A stretch of 47,095 nucleotides of DNA from Oscillospiraceae bacterium. GTDB lineage: Bacteria > Bacillota > Clostridia > Oscillospirales > Ruminococcaceae. Position 1 is the stretch's first letter; each line of letters begins with the position of its first letter. Positions 32,424-40,141 of this stretch are shown piece by piece. A model generated the notes under the pieces. The model made no database searches and was not told where the DNA came from. It saw only the letters and a list, made by a program, of their open reading frames with translations. The stretch lies in contig WRMK01000003.1 of assembly GCA_009777155.1 (NCBI GenBank), forward strand, positions 1 through 47,095, read 5' to 3'. Position numbers and translations under genes: made by a program.

Positions 32424-32729
32424 TTATATTGCCATCTTGATAATTTCGTTATAGGAGTCGAGCAGTGCGTTTCTTGTATTGGTGAGCAAGTCCATTGAGA
32501 GTTGCGCCTTTACGATGTTGGCTTGAATCCGCTCGATGTCGTCCACATCGCCGAGCATCAAGTCGAGCATGTCCTGCGCCTTGACACTCTGGGTAGCGGC
32601 GGCATCGCCGGCAATCCGCTTGAATACGTCCACAAAAGTAGGCATGTCAACCTCGCCGACCTGCGGTTTTTGAGTTGGGAGTAGGGGGGTTAAGCCTTGC
32701 CCTACTAAAGGTGTTATTTGATTTACCAT
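32424..32729 (-). CDS. fliE: Flagellar hook-basal body protein FliE
   Basis: A 101-residue MS-ring/rod junction protein. The C-terminal half IVKAQLSMDLLTNTRNALLDSYNEIIKM is the conserved FliE region. GGAGGGAG precedes the ATG. Its order flgB-flgC-fliE-fliF is standard. Confidence 0.95.
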   Translation of the reverse strand: MVNQITPLVGQGLTPLLPTQKPQVGEVDMPTFVDVFKRIAGDAAATQSVKAQDMLDLMLGDVDDIERIQANIVKAQLSMDLLTNTRNALLDSYNEIIKMAI

Positions 32730-32744
32730 AATTTCTCCCTCCGA

Positions 32745-32927
32745 ATGTCAATTGACAATTGATAATGGACAATTGACAATTGTGGTGGCCGCTATCGCGG
32801 CGATTTTTGATTGAATAATTTATAACTTGCCTATAGTTTTTTCACGCCTATTAAGGTCTAAAACCGTCGCGTCGCTTTAGCGACAAGCGACCTCCTCAAT
32901 TGTCCATTGTCCATTGTCAATTGTCAA
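32745..32927. repeat. Heptad-bounded element, GACAATT flavour
   Basis: Terminal TTGACAA and TTGTCCA arrays enclose a CCGCTATCGCGGCG palindrome, CACGCCTATTAAGGTC and a GTCGCTTTAGCGAC hairpin. It fills the flgC-fliE gap and ends at the flgC stop codon. Confidence 0.87.
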
Positions 32928-33413
32928 TTATCTTCCTATCGTCAACGCCCGTGCCGCCATATTCTTCATCTCGTCAAAAATTGTCAAGTTGGCTTCGTAG
33001 GCGCGGGTTGCCGCTAACATGTCTGCCATTTCGGTGACGATTTCGACGTTCGGGAGGTAGTAATAGCCCTCCTCGTCGGCGTCGGGGTGGGTGGGGTCGA
33101 AGACGGGGGTGAACGGGGTTTGGTCTTCGGCGATTTCGTATACCTGCACACCCTTCAACTGCCGTTGTCTGCGCTGTTCAAGGCTCATCTCAACCATGCG
33201 GCTGAAACTCCTGTGAGTAACGTAGTCCTTGCCGAGTTCCAGATTCCGAAAAGGCTTGTTCTCGCTGAAAACCACGACCTGCCGCCTGTACGGCCCGCCG
33301 TTTGCGGTGCGGGTGCTGGTGGCGTTGGCGACGTTGTGTTGAATTACCTCGGTGCGGAGCCGTTGCGCCGATAACGCCGAGACTGTGATGTCTAAATGAG
33401 AAAGGAAAGCCAT
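32928..33413 (-). CDS. flgC: Flagellar basal-body rod protein FlgC
   Basis: A 161-residue rod protein. SALSAQRLRTEVIQHNVANATSTRT at the N terminus, GVQVYEIAEDQTPFTPVFDPTHPDA in the middle and MADMLAATRAYEANLTIFDEMKN at the C terminus are all FlgC features. AGGAGG precedes the ATG. Confidence 0.96.
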   Translation of the reverse strand: MAFLSHLDITVSALSAQRLRTEVIQHNVANATSTRTANGGPYRRQVVVFSENKPFRNLELGKDYVTHRSFSRMVEMSLEQRRQRQLKGVQVYEIAEDQTPFTPVFDPTHPDADEEGYYYLPNVEIVTEMADMLAATRAYEANLTIFDEMKNMAARALTIGR

Positions 33414-33521
33414 GTGTACCTCCTAATTTCAATTGGGTGATTGCGCGTCCGTGGTTTTTGCAGTTCGTCTTTCTATAGGTTTTAGGTGCTAATTCTATTG
33501 TGTTGTGTAGATTTTTGCAGG

Positions 33522-33896
33522 CTAATTCCTCCGCATAGCCGAGCGGAGCAGGTTAAATTCGCCGTCCAGTTGGTTAATCAAGGCGTCGTAGCGGATTTTG
33601 TTCTTGAGGAACAACGCCTGCTGTACGTCGTTATCGACGTTGTTACCGTCGGGCTGGCCTTTGGTATGCCTGTCCGTGTAGACCGCCGTGCCGATTGAGA
33701 GCTCCTTCTTGAACTTCTCGCTTGCCCTTGCGTTCATTTTGTCGCGGAGAATCCCCTCGAAGTATAAGTACTTGGTTTTATACCCCGGGGTATCGGCGTT
33801 GGCTATGTTGTGCTGGATAATCTTGTTATTCTCGGCCATCACGCTTATACCTTGCTCGACAATCCGAAATGACGTCGTGTTAAAAAGCCCTGCCAT
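33522..33896 (-). CDS. flgB: Flagellar basal-body rod protein FlgB
   Basis: A 124-residue rod protein, first gene of the flagellar operon. ISVMAENNKIIQHNIANADTPGYK is the signature. The ATG at 33896 has AAGGAG 9 nt upstream. An earlier in-frame start at 33929 has no ribosome site. A consensus promoter lies about 95 bp upstream. Confidence 0.95.
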   Translation of the reverse strand: MAGLFNTTSFRIVEQGISVMAENNKIIQHNIANADTPGYKTKYLYFEGILRDKMNARASEKFKKELSIGTAVYTDRHTKGQPDGNNVDNDVQQALFLKNKIRYDALINQLDGEFNLLRSAMRRN

Positions 33897-33990
33897 ATTT
33901 TTCCACTCCTTTAAGTCTTTATTTTTCATAAATCCTGCCGATATTACTTATACAGCGGTTTAGTGATTGTTGTAAATTGCATTTATACTC

Positions 33991-34019
33991 ATTATACCAC
34001 ATGATATAGATAATTTCAA
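33991..34019 (-). promoter_or_regulatory. Main sigma-A-type promoter of the flagellar operon
   Basis: Minus strand TTGAAA (34014-34019), 17 bp and TATAAT (33991-33996), about 95 bp upstream of flgB. No other strong promoter is seen between here and flgB, so it likely drives the ~31-kb operon. Confidence 0.8.
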
Positions 34020-34113
34020 CTGTTTTTCGTCAACTTTTTGATTTTTTATCCGAAATTTTTCGATTTGTTTCGTGAAAAAATTTATTTTTCGGGGTTTTTG
34101 CCCTAATTTCGTC

Positions 34114-34827
34114 TTATTTTGCACTTGCCCGCATCTTGGCTAAAGCCTTTCTGCGCTTGACAAAATCGGCTTCCTTGTGGACGTACGGGCGGGGTTTTGG
34201 AAGGTTGTCGAAATTTCTTTTGGCGAGTGCGATTTTTTGGCAAAATTCGTCGGAATTGCCAAAAATTGGCGGAATTGTCAAGAAATCAAGAGTTTCGTGG
34301 CCGTTTTCGTTGTACCACCAACTTTCGCCGTCGAAAGTCGGGGTGTTGTCGATGATTTTGTAGTCGAGTCGCTCGCTTCGGTCGTGGTAGGACTTGATTT
34401 TTTCGGCTGCTTCTAAGTAGACCTTGCCGTTTTTCTCGCTGTAACCTATGCTTGCGAGGGCGGCGAGCGGGATTATATAAAGCTTTCGGGTGATGATGAT
34501 TTTGCCGCCTTGTAGACTTCGCCCGCTGTATCGGCTGTAAACCAACGCTTTTGGACAAATTTCAAAGAAAGTATACCTTGCGTGGCGTTTGATTGCGGTC
34601 TCGGTCGAGAGCCATGTTAGGTAGAACAGCAGTGTCCCTGCCGCCGAGACGGCTATTGCGGCGTGGAAGACGGTGCCGAGCATGCCGCTGTCGTGGAAGG
34701 CGCGCAGGTTGGCAATCACGACGAACGAGGTCGCAAGCAGCCCCAAAAATAGCGGAAACAGGACGAGCCACATGAAAAGCTTGCGCCGTCGTGCGTATTT
34801 ACTTGTGTCGCAGTGGAAAAAAGCCAT
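34114..34827 (-). CDS. Unrecognised 237-aa membrane protein
   Basis: Two hydrophobic spans (about residues 15-37 and 49-71) are followed by a ~160-residue, probably cytoplasmic domain resembling a PH-like or YcxB-like fold: KALVYSRYSGRSLQGGKIIITRKLYIIPLAALASIGYSEKNGKVYLE. The C terminus is strongly basic. GGAGG precedes the ATG, and a probable promoter lies about 95 bp upstream. It lies between the flagellar promoter and the divergent PilZ gene. Function is unknown and the family assignment is only a guess from pattern. Confidence 0.8.
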   Translation of the reverse strand: MAFFHCDTSKYARRRKLFMWLVLFPLFLGLLATSFVVIANLRAFHDSGMLGTVFHAAIAVSAAGTLLFYLTWLSTETAIKRHARYTFFEICPKALVYSRYSGRSLQGGKIIITRKLYIIPLAALASIGYSEKNGKVYLEAAEKIKSYHDRSERLDYKIIDNTPTFDGESWWYNENGHETLDFLTIPPIFGNSDEFCQKIALAKRNFDNLPKPRPYVHKEADFVKRRKALAKMRASAK

Positions 34828-34921
34828 GTGACCTCCGGTGTCGGTGAAAATCCGCGGACGATTGCGGATTCACCACATACAAGCGCGTTATACAGGTAGG
34901 TGTGCAATTATTCCTGTATAA

Positions 34922-34950
34922 ATTATACTACATCTTTTGCAGTTTGTACA
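34922..34950 (-). promoter_or_regulatory. Probable promoter of the membrane protein gene
   Basis: Minus strand TGTACA (34945-34950), 17 bp and TATAAT (34922-34927). The -35 matches only 4 of 6 bases. Confidence 0.5.
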
Positions 34951-35010
34951 GTCTTTTTTGCATTTAGGCAAAAATTACATCAACAATTTGCAAAATAATG
35001 CTAATAAGTA

Positions 35011-35039
35011 TTGATTTTTCTTAAAATATATAGTATAAT
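35011..35039 (+). promoter_or_regulatory. Promoter of the PilZ gene
   Basis: TTGATT (35011-35016), 17 bp and TATAAT (35034-35039), about 30 bp before the PilZ ATG. Confidence 0.75.
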
Positions 35040-35068
35040 CAGAATTACAAGGGTAGAGGGGGTGCAAT

Positions 35069-35794
35069 ATGCTCGGTCGTTTATTAGAAAAAACCAAGGT
35101 TGTGAAGCTTGAGATATGCACCTTGAAGGGTAAGATTTTGCTGACCGTTTCTAAGAATTACACCTTTCCGTTCAAGCTTACCGATACCGATAGGTACGGG
35201 CGTTCCGACACGGGGCAGACGGTGATTATCAAGGACAAGAACCTGCCGGTCTTCGCGCGTAATGCGCCCGTCAAGGTCGTCGCGCATACCCGCTCGGGCG
35301 ATAGGGTGAGCTATCCGGGCAGGGTCGATATGTCTATGGAGCGGCAACTCAATATATATCTGCGTACCGAAGCCGCCGAAACTCTCGACGAACGCCGCCG
35401 ATTCTACAAAATTGCCGAGGAAATCCCCTGCCTTGTGGTCTCGATTATGCGGGAAGATATCCTGACCGATTTTGAAGAACCGATAAGCTTTATGATTGGC
35501 GATATTAATATTGGCGGGGTTTTTCTGAACGCCAACGCACGGGTCGAGTTCTCTGAACAAGATGCCATTGAAATAATTCTCAACAGCCCCGTAGGTGAAA
35601 CACGGCTGACCGCGAAGGTCTTGCGGGTACAACGGACTCCCGAGGGCGAGATTAAAGGCTACGGCTGTTGTTTCCTATTCCTCAATTCGGGGCAGGAAGA
35701 AGCCGTCGCAGGATTTATCAACAAAATTCAAATGGACAGGCGCAAATTGGAATTGCAGGCGACGGTCAATGACGATGTTCCGGTGAATATGTAG
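35069..35794 (+). CDS. PilZ-domain protein, YcgR/MotI-like
   Basis: A 241-residue protein with an N-terminal YcgR-like beta domain (residues 1-100) and a C-terminal PilZ domain that would bind c-di-GMP. The RxxxR-type motif is R109-R110-R111-F-Y-K and the second motif reads D145-I-N-I-G-G, with Asn where Ser is usual. In Bacillus such proteins slow the motor. A GAGGGGG Shine-Dalgarno and an own promoter are present. It is divergent from the flagellar operon side, followed by the long-arm element and a diguanylate cyclase, which supports a c-di-GMP role. Confidence 0.88.
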   Translation: MLGRLLEKTKVVKLEICTLKGKILLTVSKNYTFPFKLTDTDRYGRSDTGQTVIIKDKNLPVFARNAPVKVVAHTRSGDRVSYPGRVDMSMERQLNIYLRTEAAETLDERRRFYKIAEEIPCLVVSIMREDILTDFEEPISFMIGDINIGGVFLNANARVEFSEQDAIEIILNSPVGETRLTAKVLRVQRTPEGEIKGYGCCFLFLNSGQEEAVAGFINKIQMDRRKLELQATVNDDVPVNM

Positions 35795-35845
35795 CCATAA
35801 ATAATTGCGAAACTCGCCGTTTAGAGGGTTTCATGGACTTGGAGG

Positions 35846-36105
35846 GGGGCAGAGGGGGGTAGTAGGGGTACGGCGGCACAAGGAATCGCCGGCCCGCCAC
35901 ACAGGCTGTTCAGACTCCACTTTCTCGATTGCGACCTTACAAGTTCACGACTTAATAGGTTTGATGTGCTTTGATAGTCTGCGCTCGCAAATAGGCATCT
36001 GCTATCTGATAACGGTTCGGCTCGAGAAGGTTAAGCTTTATCAAGCGTAGAACGCGGGCTTGCGATTCCTTGTGCCGCCGTACCCCTACTACCCCCCTCT
36101 GCCCC
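35846..36105 (-). repeat. Long-arm inverted element, copy B
   Basis: The arms at 35846-35889 and 36062-36105 are a perfect 44-bp inverted repeat, and GCCCGC/GCGGGC continues it inwards. The core read on the minus strand matches copy A (7414-7691): GATAAAGCTTAACCTTCTCG, GCAGACTAT, CTATTAAGTCGTGAACTT, GGAGTCTGAACAG. An internal hairpin has a different stem from copy A in the same place. The arms share only the outer CCCCTACTACC tract with the window-start copy. No ORF or transposase is present. Confidence 0.88.
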
Positions 36106-36192
36106 GACTGCCGCCTCATATTTGCAAAAATTTTGCTGTATATAGTGAGCTTCGCAAGTCCCCTAATAAATAATTTTCAAGGAGAAAAGCTT

Positions 36193-38202
36193 ATGAAAAA
36201 AGGTTTAAGGTCAATGTTAAGCTTGGTTTTGCTCTGCGTGATTTTAATTCCGGCGGTGGCAATTATCATCGCGGGCTTAAATGCGTCGTCGTCAAAATCG
36301 GTCAACATAAAAAGGGACGAGATTGTCGCGCTCGGCTATGCCCGTTCGGGCGGGCTTGAGATTCTTATGGAAGACTGTGCGGCACAATTGCACTCGGTTG
36401 CGGGGTTAGACGAGACGGCGCAGACCGCCCTGCGTAATTACAACGCGGTAAGCGCGGACATGGACAGGACTTTCGCCAATTACATGAACCCCGACACCGC
36501 GCCATATCTGCTCAACATAATTATCACCGACACGAGCGGGGTCATCTACATGGACTACCGTACTCAAACGCCCGGCGCGTCCTTCTCGGGGTTTGCCGAG
36601 GCGGAAAGCCTTGCCGCGGGTGAGGTTTATGTGTCGGACATAACCGTCTCCAACGCCGAATATGACGGCAGGAATACCTTCTTCATGCTGACCGATGTAA
36701 TGCACGGGGGCGAGCTTGCGGGGTATGCCGTGATGGTCTATGACACCGAAATATTTGTAAATAACTTGGCAAATAAAAGCTTCGACAACTGCATTTTCTG
36801 CCAAACCGCGAATTTCTTCGTGACCGACAGGAAAGGCACGGCGGTCTACCTTGAGAATCAGCCGATAACTCGCAGTTCCGATATTGCCGCGGTCGGGCTG
36901 AAGCCTATAATTGACGAGACGGCGGGTACGGTTCACACTGATTCCTATGAGCAGGTCGGCAATGATTACTTCATCGGGGCGCACGGAAGTATCGGCTCAA
37001 TGGCGAACAGCTGGCACTGGTACGGGCTGTATCCTTTGAGCGATATTAGTACCTTCCCGGTGTCGGTGGGAGTTGCTACGGGTTTGGTCGTGTTGGTTAC
37101 GCTCTTTTTCCTGTTCGCCATGCTGAGAATCAGGCAGAAGGTGACGGCACCGCTGAGGGCTATGGTCGGCAAGATGCACAGGATTAACTCGGGCGATGTT
37201 GACGAACGCCTTGAAGCCAAGGGCATGAATGAGTACGCGGTCTTAGCCGAGGACTTCAACAAGATTATGAACGAGGTACTCATGAGCGGCGAGGTCAACC
37301 GTACTATTTCGGAACTTGCAGATAACATGCTGTTCGAGTGGGACTTCAAGAAAGGCACCCTGTTCATGTCGGACAATCTGCTTGAAATGTTCGAGATTGA
37401 ACCCGACAAGGCGACCTTGCTCAACGGCAGATTCATCGACACACTCATGGAAAAGGACGACAGTGAGCGGTTCAAGGTCGATATAAACAAGCTGCTCCGT
37501 ACCGGGGATTACATGTATGGCGAGTATCGAGCGACTACGAAAAACGGCAGTACCATCTGGATTTCGATTGGCGCGAATTGCATTAAAGACCGCTTTGACG
37601 AGATACTGCGGGTGGTCGGGGTTATTACTAATATTAACACCGAAAAGAGCTTGTCACTGCAATTGGCTGAAAAGGCGAGTTACGACTTCCTTTCGGGGCT
37701 GTACAACCGTGCGACTTTCATGCGGGAGTTGCAGTCGGAGATTGCGCGGCATGTCGGCAATAAGGTCGGGCTTATATTCATTGACGTTGACGATTTCAAG
37801 TTTATCAACGATACCTACGGGCATGACACGGGCGACGAAATTATCAAGCATGTGGCGAGAGTAATCAACGAGCGGCTTGAGGGGGTTGGTTTTGCGGGGC
37901 GGTTCGGCGGCGACGAGTTTGTCATGTGCGTGACTGACGAATTGACGATTGTCAACATCGGCAAGCTTGCGCGGGATGTCTTGGACGTATTCGACAAGGG
38001 GTACTACTACGCCGGCAAGGATATTACCCTGCCCGTCAAGGCAAGCCTCGGTATCGCAATTGCCCCCGACCACGGCAAGGATAATGAGACACTGCTGTCG
38101 GCGGCGGACGAGGCGATGTATAACGTCAAGAAGAATGGTAAGAGTAATTATCAGATTTATAATCCTAAGGATAATACTTTGACTAATCAGCTTATGAATT
38201 AA
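36193..38202 (+). CDS. Membrane diguanylate cyclase (sensor-HAMP-PAS-GGDEF)
   Basis: A 669-residue protein. There is a membrane span at about 8-28, an extracellular sensor of ~260 residues (Cache-like), a second span at about 290-310, HAMP at about 310-365, PAS at about 380-485 (DNMLFEWDFKKGTLFMSDNLLEMFEIEP) and a GGDEF domain. The catalytic motif GGDEF is intact at 572-576, with DFLSGLYNRATF at the domain start. The RxxD inhibitory site is absent (EGVG in its place), so product inhibition is probably lost. ATG at 36193 follows AAGGAG, and a longer frame from 36070 is rejected. It makes c-di-GMP, which the neighbouring PilZ protein could sense. Confidence 0.92.
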   Translation: MKKGLRSMLSLVLLCVILIPAVAIIIAGLNASSSKSVNIKRDEIVALGYARSGGLEILMEDCAAQLHSVAGLDETAQTALRNYNAVSADMDRTFANYMNPDTAPYLLNIIITDTSGVIYMDYRTQTPGASFSGFAEAESLAAGEVYVSDITVSNAEYDGRNTFFMLTDVMHGGELAGYAVMVYDTEIFVNNLANKSFDNCIFCQTANFFVTDRKGTAVYLENQPITRSSDIAAVGLKPIIDETAGTVHTDSYEQVGNDYFIGAHGSIGSMANSWHWYGLYPLSDISTFPVSVGVATGLVVLVTLFFLFAMLRIRQKVTAPLRAMVGKMHRINSGDVDERLEAKGMNEYAVLAEDFNKIMNEVLMSGEVNRTISELADNMLFEWDFKKGTLFMSDNLLEMFEIEPDKATLLNGRFIDTLMEKDDSERFKVDINKLLRTGDYMYGEYRATTKNGSTIWISIGANCIKDRFDEILRVVGVITNINTEKSLSLQLAEKASYDFLSGLYNRATFMRELQSEIARHVGNKVGLIFIDVDDFKFINDTYGHDTGDEIIKHVARVINERLEGVGFAGRFGGDEFVMCVTDELTIVNIGKLARDVLDVFDKGYYYAGKDITLPVKASLGIAIAPDHGKDNETLLSAADEAMYNVKKNGKSNYQIYNPKDNTLTNQLMN

Positions 38203-38845
38203 TGCAGAATGCAGGAATGCAGAATGCAGAAATAATTTGGTTTTTAGGTTGTTTTCCGGCGGGTATGGGCGCACGTTTTTGTAGGGGCGCGCATTGCGCG
38301 TCCGCAAGTGATACGGCGTTCGTAGGGGATTACGGACGGGCAATGCCCGCCCCTACAATGTGCGTACATGATACGCGGTAAAACCCCGGCATGTAGGGGC
38401 GAACTGCGTTCGCCCGTAGAGAATACGGCGGCGTTTGCGGGGAATTGCGGCGGCGCGGTGTGTCCGCATAGAACACGGCGGCGTTCGTAGGGATTTGCGG
38501 ACGGGCAATGCCGCCCCTACAGTAAAGGTTGATGACCGATTATAAAGCCCGCGTTTCCGGGGGACGGGCGAACGGAGTTCGCCCCTACATGGTGGGAAAT
38601 TTTTCTGTCGTTAATAATTTTTATTGTAGGGAACGGTTCATAACCGTTCCGTTTATGGGGTTCGTCGAAACATTCGGAACGGTTACGAACCGTTCCCTAC
38701 ATAACACCGCGCCATGTTTCCGTGGGTTATGCGGCGATTGCGGGGGTTTTCGGGCGGGCGAACCGTGGAAACCCGCCCCTACAATGTGCATACATGATAC
38801 GTGGCGTAACCCCGGCATGTAGGGGCGGACTCCGTTCGCCCGTGG
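38201..38845. repeat. Dense cluster of TGTAGGG-frame hairpins (about nine in 570 bp)
   Basis: A GCAGAAT array (38203-38236) follows the cyclase stop. Then come hairpins with stems GGGCGCGC (38284-38303), GGACGGGC (38334-38353), GGGCGAAC (38396-38415), GGACGGGC (38499-38517), GGGCGAAC (38565-38584), GGAACGGTT twice (38630-38649 and 38675-38695), GGGCGAACC (38755-38777) and GGGCGGAC (38823-38841). Orientation alternates between TGTAGGG-first and CCCTACA-last. No gene was found in the 691-bp gap. Confidence 0.85.
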
Positions 38846-38893
38846 ATTTCAATCAACACATAAGGACTTCAAAGAAAGGCATGGCACTAAAAA

Positions 38894-39739
38894 ATGGCTA
38901 AAATTATCGCTGTTACAAATCAAAAGGGCGGCGTCGGCAAGACCACCGTTTGTGCGGGGGTCTGCGGCTGTTTGACCGCTATGGGGAAGTCTGTCCTTGC
39001 GATTGACTTGGACCCGCAAGGGAACCTGAGTTTCTCGCTCGGTGTGGACGGCTCGGAAGACGCTTATACTATATATAATGTGTTCAAGGGCGAGGTTGAC
39101 CTCTACGACGTAATTCGCCACTCCGAAAGTTGCGATGTCGCCTGTTCAAATATTCAGCTGTCGGGCGCGGAGTTGGAGCTTAACTCAATCGGCAGGGAGC
39201 ATATTCTTCGCGACCAACTGGAATTAGTCTCGGCGGATTATGACTACATACTTATCGACACGCCGCCCGCCCTCTCGATACTGACGATTAACGCATATGC
39301 TGCGGCGAATTGGCTGATTATACCGTTGGTGCCGGAGATTTTGGGGTTACAGGGGTTGTCGCAGCTCAAGGAAACGATTTTCGCCGTGAAAAAATATTAC
39401 AACCACAACCTTGAGGTGAGGGGTATACTGATAAATCAATACAACCCGCGGTTGATTTTGACAAAGGAAGTCGAGGAGTTGGCGACAATCGTTGCGGAAC
39501 AGCTTGACACCGATGTTTTCGAGACCAAAATCCTCAAAAGCGTGACCCTTGCCGAGGCCCCCGCCCACGGTAAGACTATTGTGGACTACATGCCGCGTTC
39601 CCGCTCTGCAACTGAGTTTCGCGAGCTGACCTGCGAGATTATCGGGCAGGAAAAACCTAAGCGGGAGGAGAAGAAACTGGGGCGCGGGAGGCCGCGGAAG
39701 TATCCACGGCCGGAGGACTATTTGTCAATTGACAATTGA
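38894..39739 (+). CDS. ParA/Soj-family ATPase with AT-hook-like tail
   Basis: A 281-residue deviant-Walker ATPase that positions DNA or protein cargo. Walker A is K11-GGVGKTT-18, Walker A-prime DLDPQGNLS near 38-46, and Walker B ILIDTPPA near 123-130. After the ATPase domain is a basic extension with GRGRPRK, the core pattern of an AT-hook. The final residues LSIDN and the stop are encoded by the first units of a GACAATT heptad array. No Shine-Dalgarno is close to the ATG: AAAGG is 14 nt away, with a six-codon frame (MALKNG) overlapping the start. No parS-like sites were identified, and the partner genes downstream are not ParB. Confidence 0.9.
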   Translation: MAKIIAVTNQKGGVGKTTVCAGVCGCLTAMGKSVLAIDLDPQGNLSFSLGVDGSEDAYTIYNVFKGEVDLYDVIRHSESCDVACSNIQLSGAELELNSIGREHILRDQLELVSADYDYILIDTPPALSILTINAYAAANWLIIPLVPEILGLQGLSQLKETIFAVKKYYNHNLEVRGILINQYNPRLILTKEVEELATIVAEQLDTDVFETKILKSVTLAEAPAHGKTIVDYMPRSRSATEFRELTCEIIGQEKPKREEKKLGRGRPRKYPRPEDYLSIDN

Positions 39740-39862
39740 CAATGGATAATGGACAATTGATAGTTACGAAACCCACGGACGCGCAATGCGCGACCCTACA
39801 TGTAGCACATTTTGCATAACCACATCAACATATTGTAGGGGCGCGCATTGCGCGTCCGCAAA
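39724..39862. repeat. GACAATT heptads and two TGTAGGG-frame hairpins
   Basis: Heptads at 39725-39761 overlap the parA 3' end. Hairpins with GACGCGC/GCGCGAC (39777-39796) and GGGCGCGC/GCGCGTCC (39838-39857) follow. Confidence 0.75.
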
Positions 39863-39908
39863 GTAGCGAGTTTTACAATTGCCTAAAATATATGAGGAGA
39901 CCGGGATT

Positions 39909-40115
39909 ATGAAAGCAGAATACACCGCCGAAGACCTTAAAGGTGCAATTAAAAACCCGTTTTTTCACAAGTTAAACAGGAAAGTCACTGTTTCTATCAG
40001 GCATGAAGACTATGCGGTTTATGAAGAAATAGCTAAGATGAACGGCGAGACCCCCGAGAAAGTCATGAGACGTTGTTTGGCGGGGCGGGCGAAGGAATTG
40101 AAAGAACACGATTAA
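39909..40115 (+). CDS. Small ribbon-helix-helix-like protein
   Basis: A 68-residue protein. Residues about 23-60 read KVTVSIRHEDYAVYEEIAKMNG then TPEKVMRRCLAGRAKEL, which fits a beta strand followed by two helices as in CopG/ParG-type DNA-binding proteins. AGGAG precedes the ATG at 39909. An upstream TTG is less likely. Directly after a ParA gene, such proteins often bind the centromere or regulate the operon. The fold assignment is by pattern, not by a family match. Confidence 0.65.
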   Translation: MKAEYTAEDLKGAIKNPFFHKLNRKVTVSIRHEDYAVYEEIAKMNGETPEKVMRRCLAGRAKELKEHD

Positions 40116-40141
40116 ATTAACGGGAGCGATTTGGAGAAATC

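Noticed and set aside
34040-34100. AT-rich stretch after the membrane-protein gene as an intrinsic terminator
   Set aside because: A T-run exists but only weak A-T pairing, with no GC stem.
35846-36105. HEARO/IscB-associated RNA
   Set aside because: Length and repeated nature would fit, but no IscB-like ORF is adjacent and I could not match its consensus from memory. Left as unidentified.
38281-38842. Regularly spaced palindromes that might be a CRISPR array
   Set aside because: Stems differ, orientation alternates, spacing is irregular and no unique spacers of constant length or cas genes are present.
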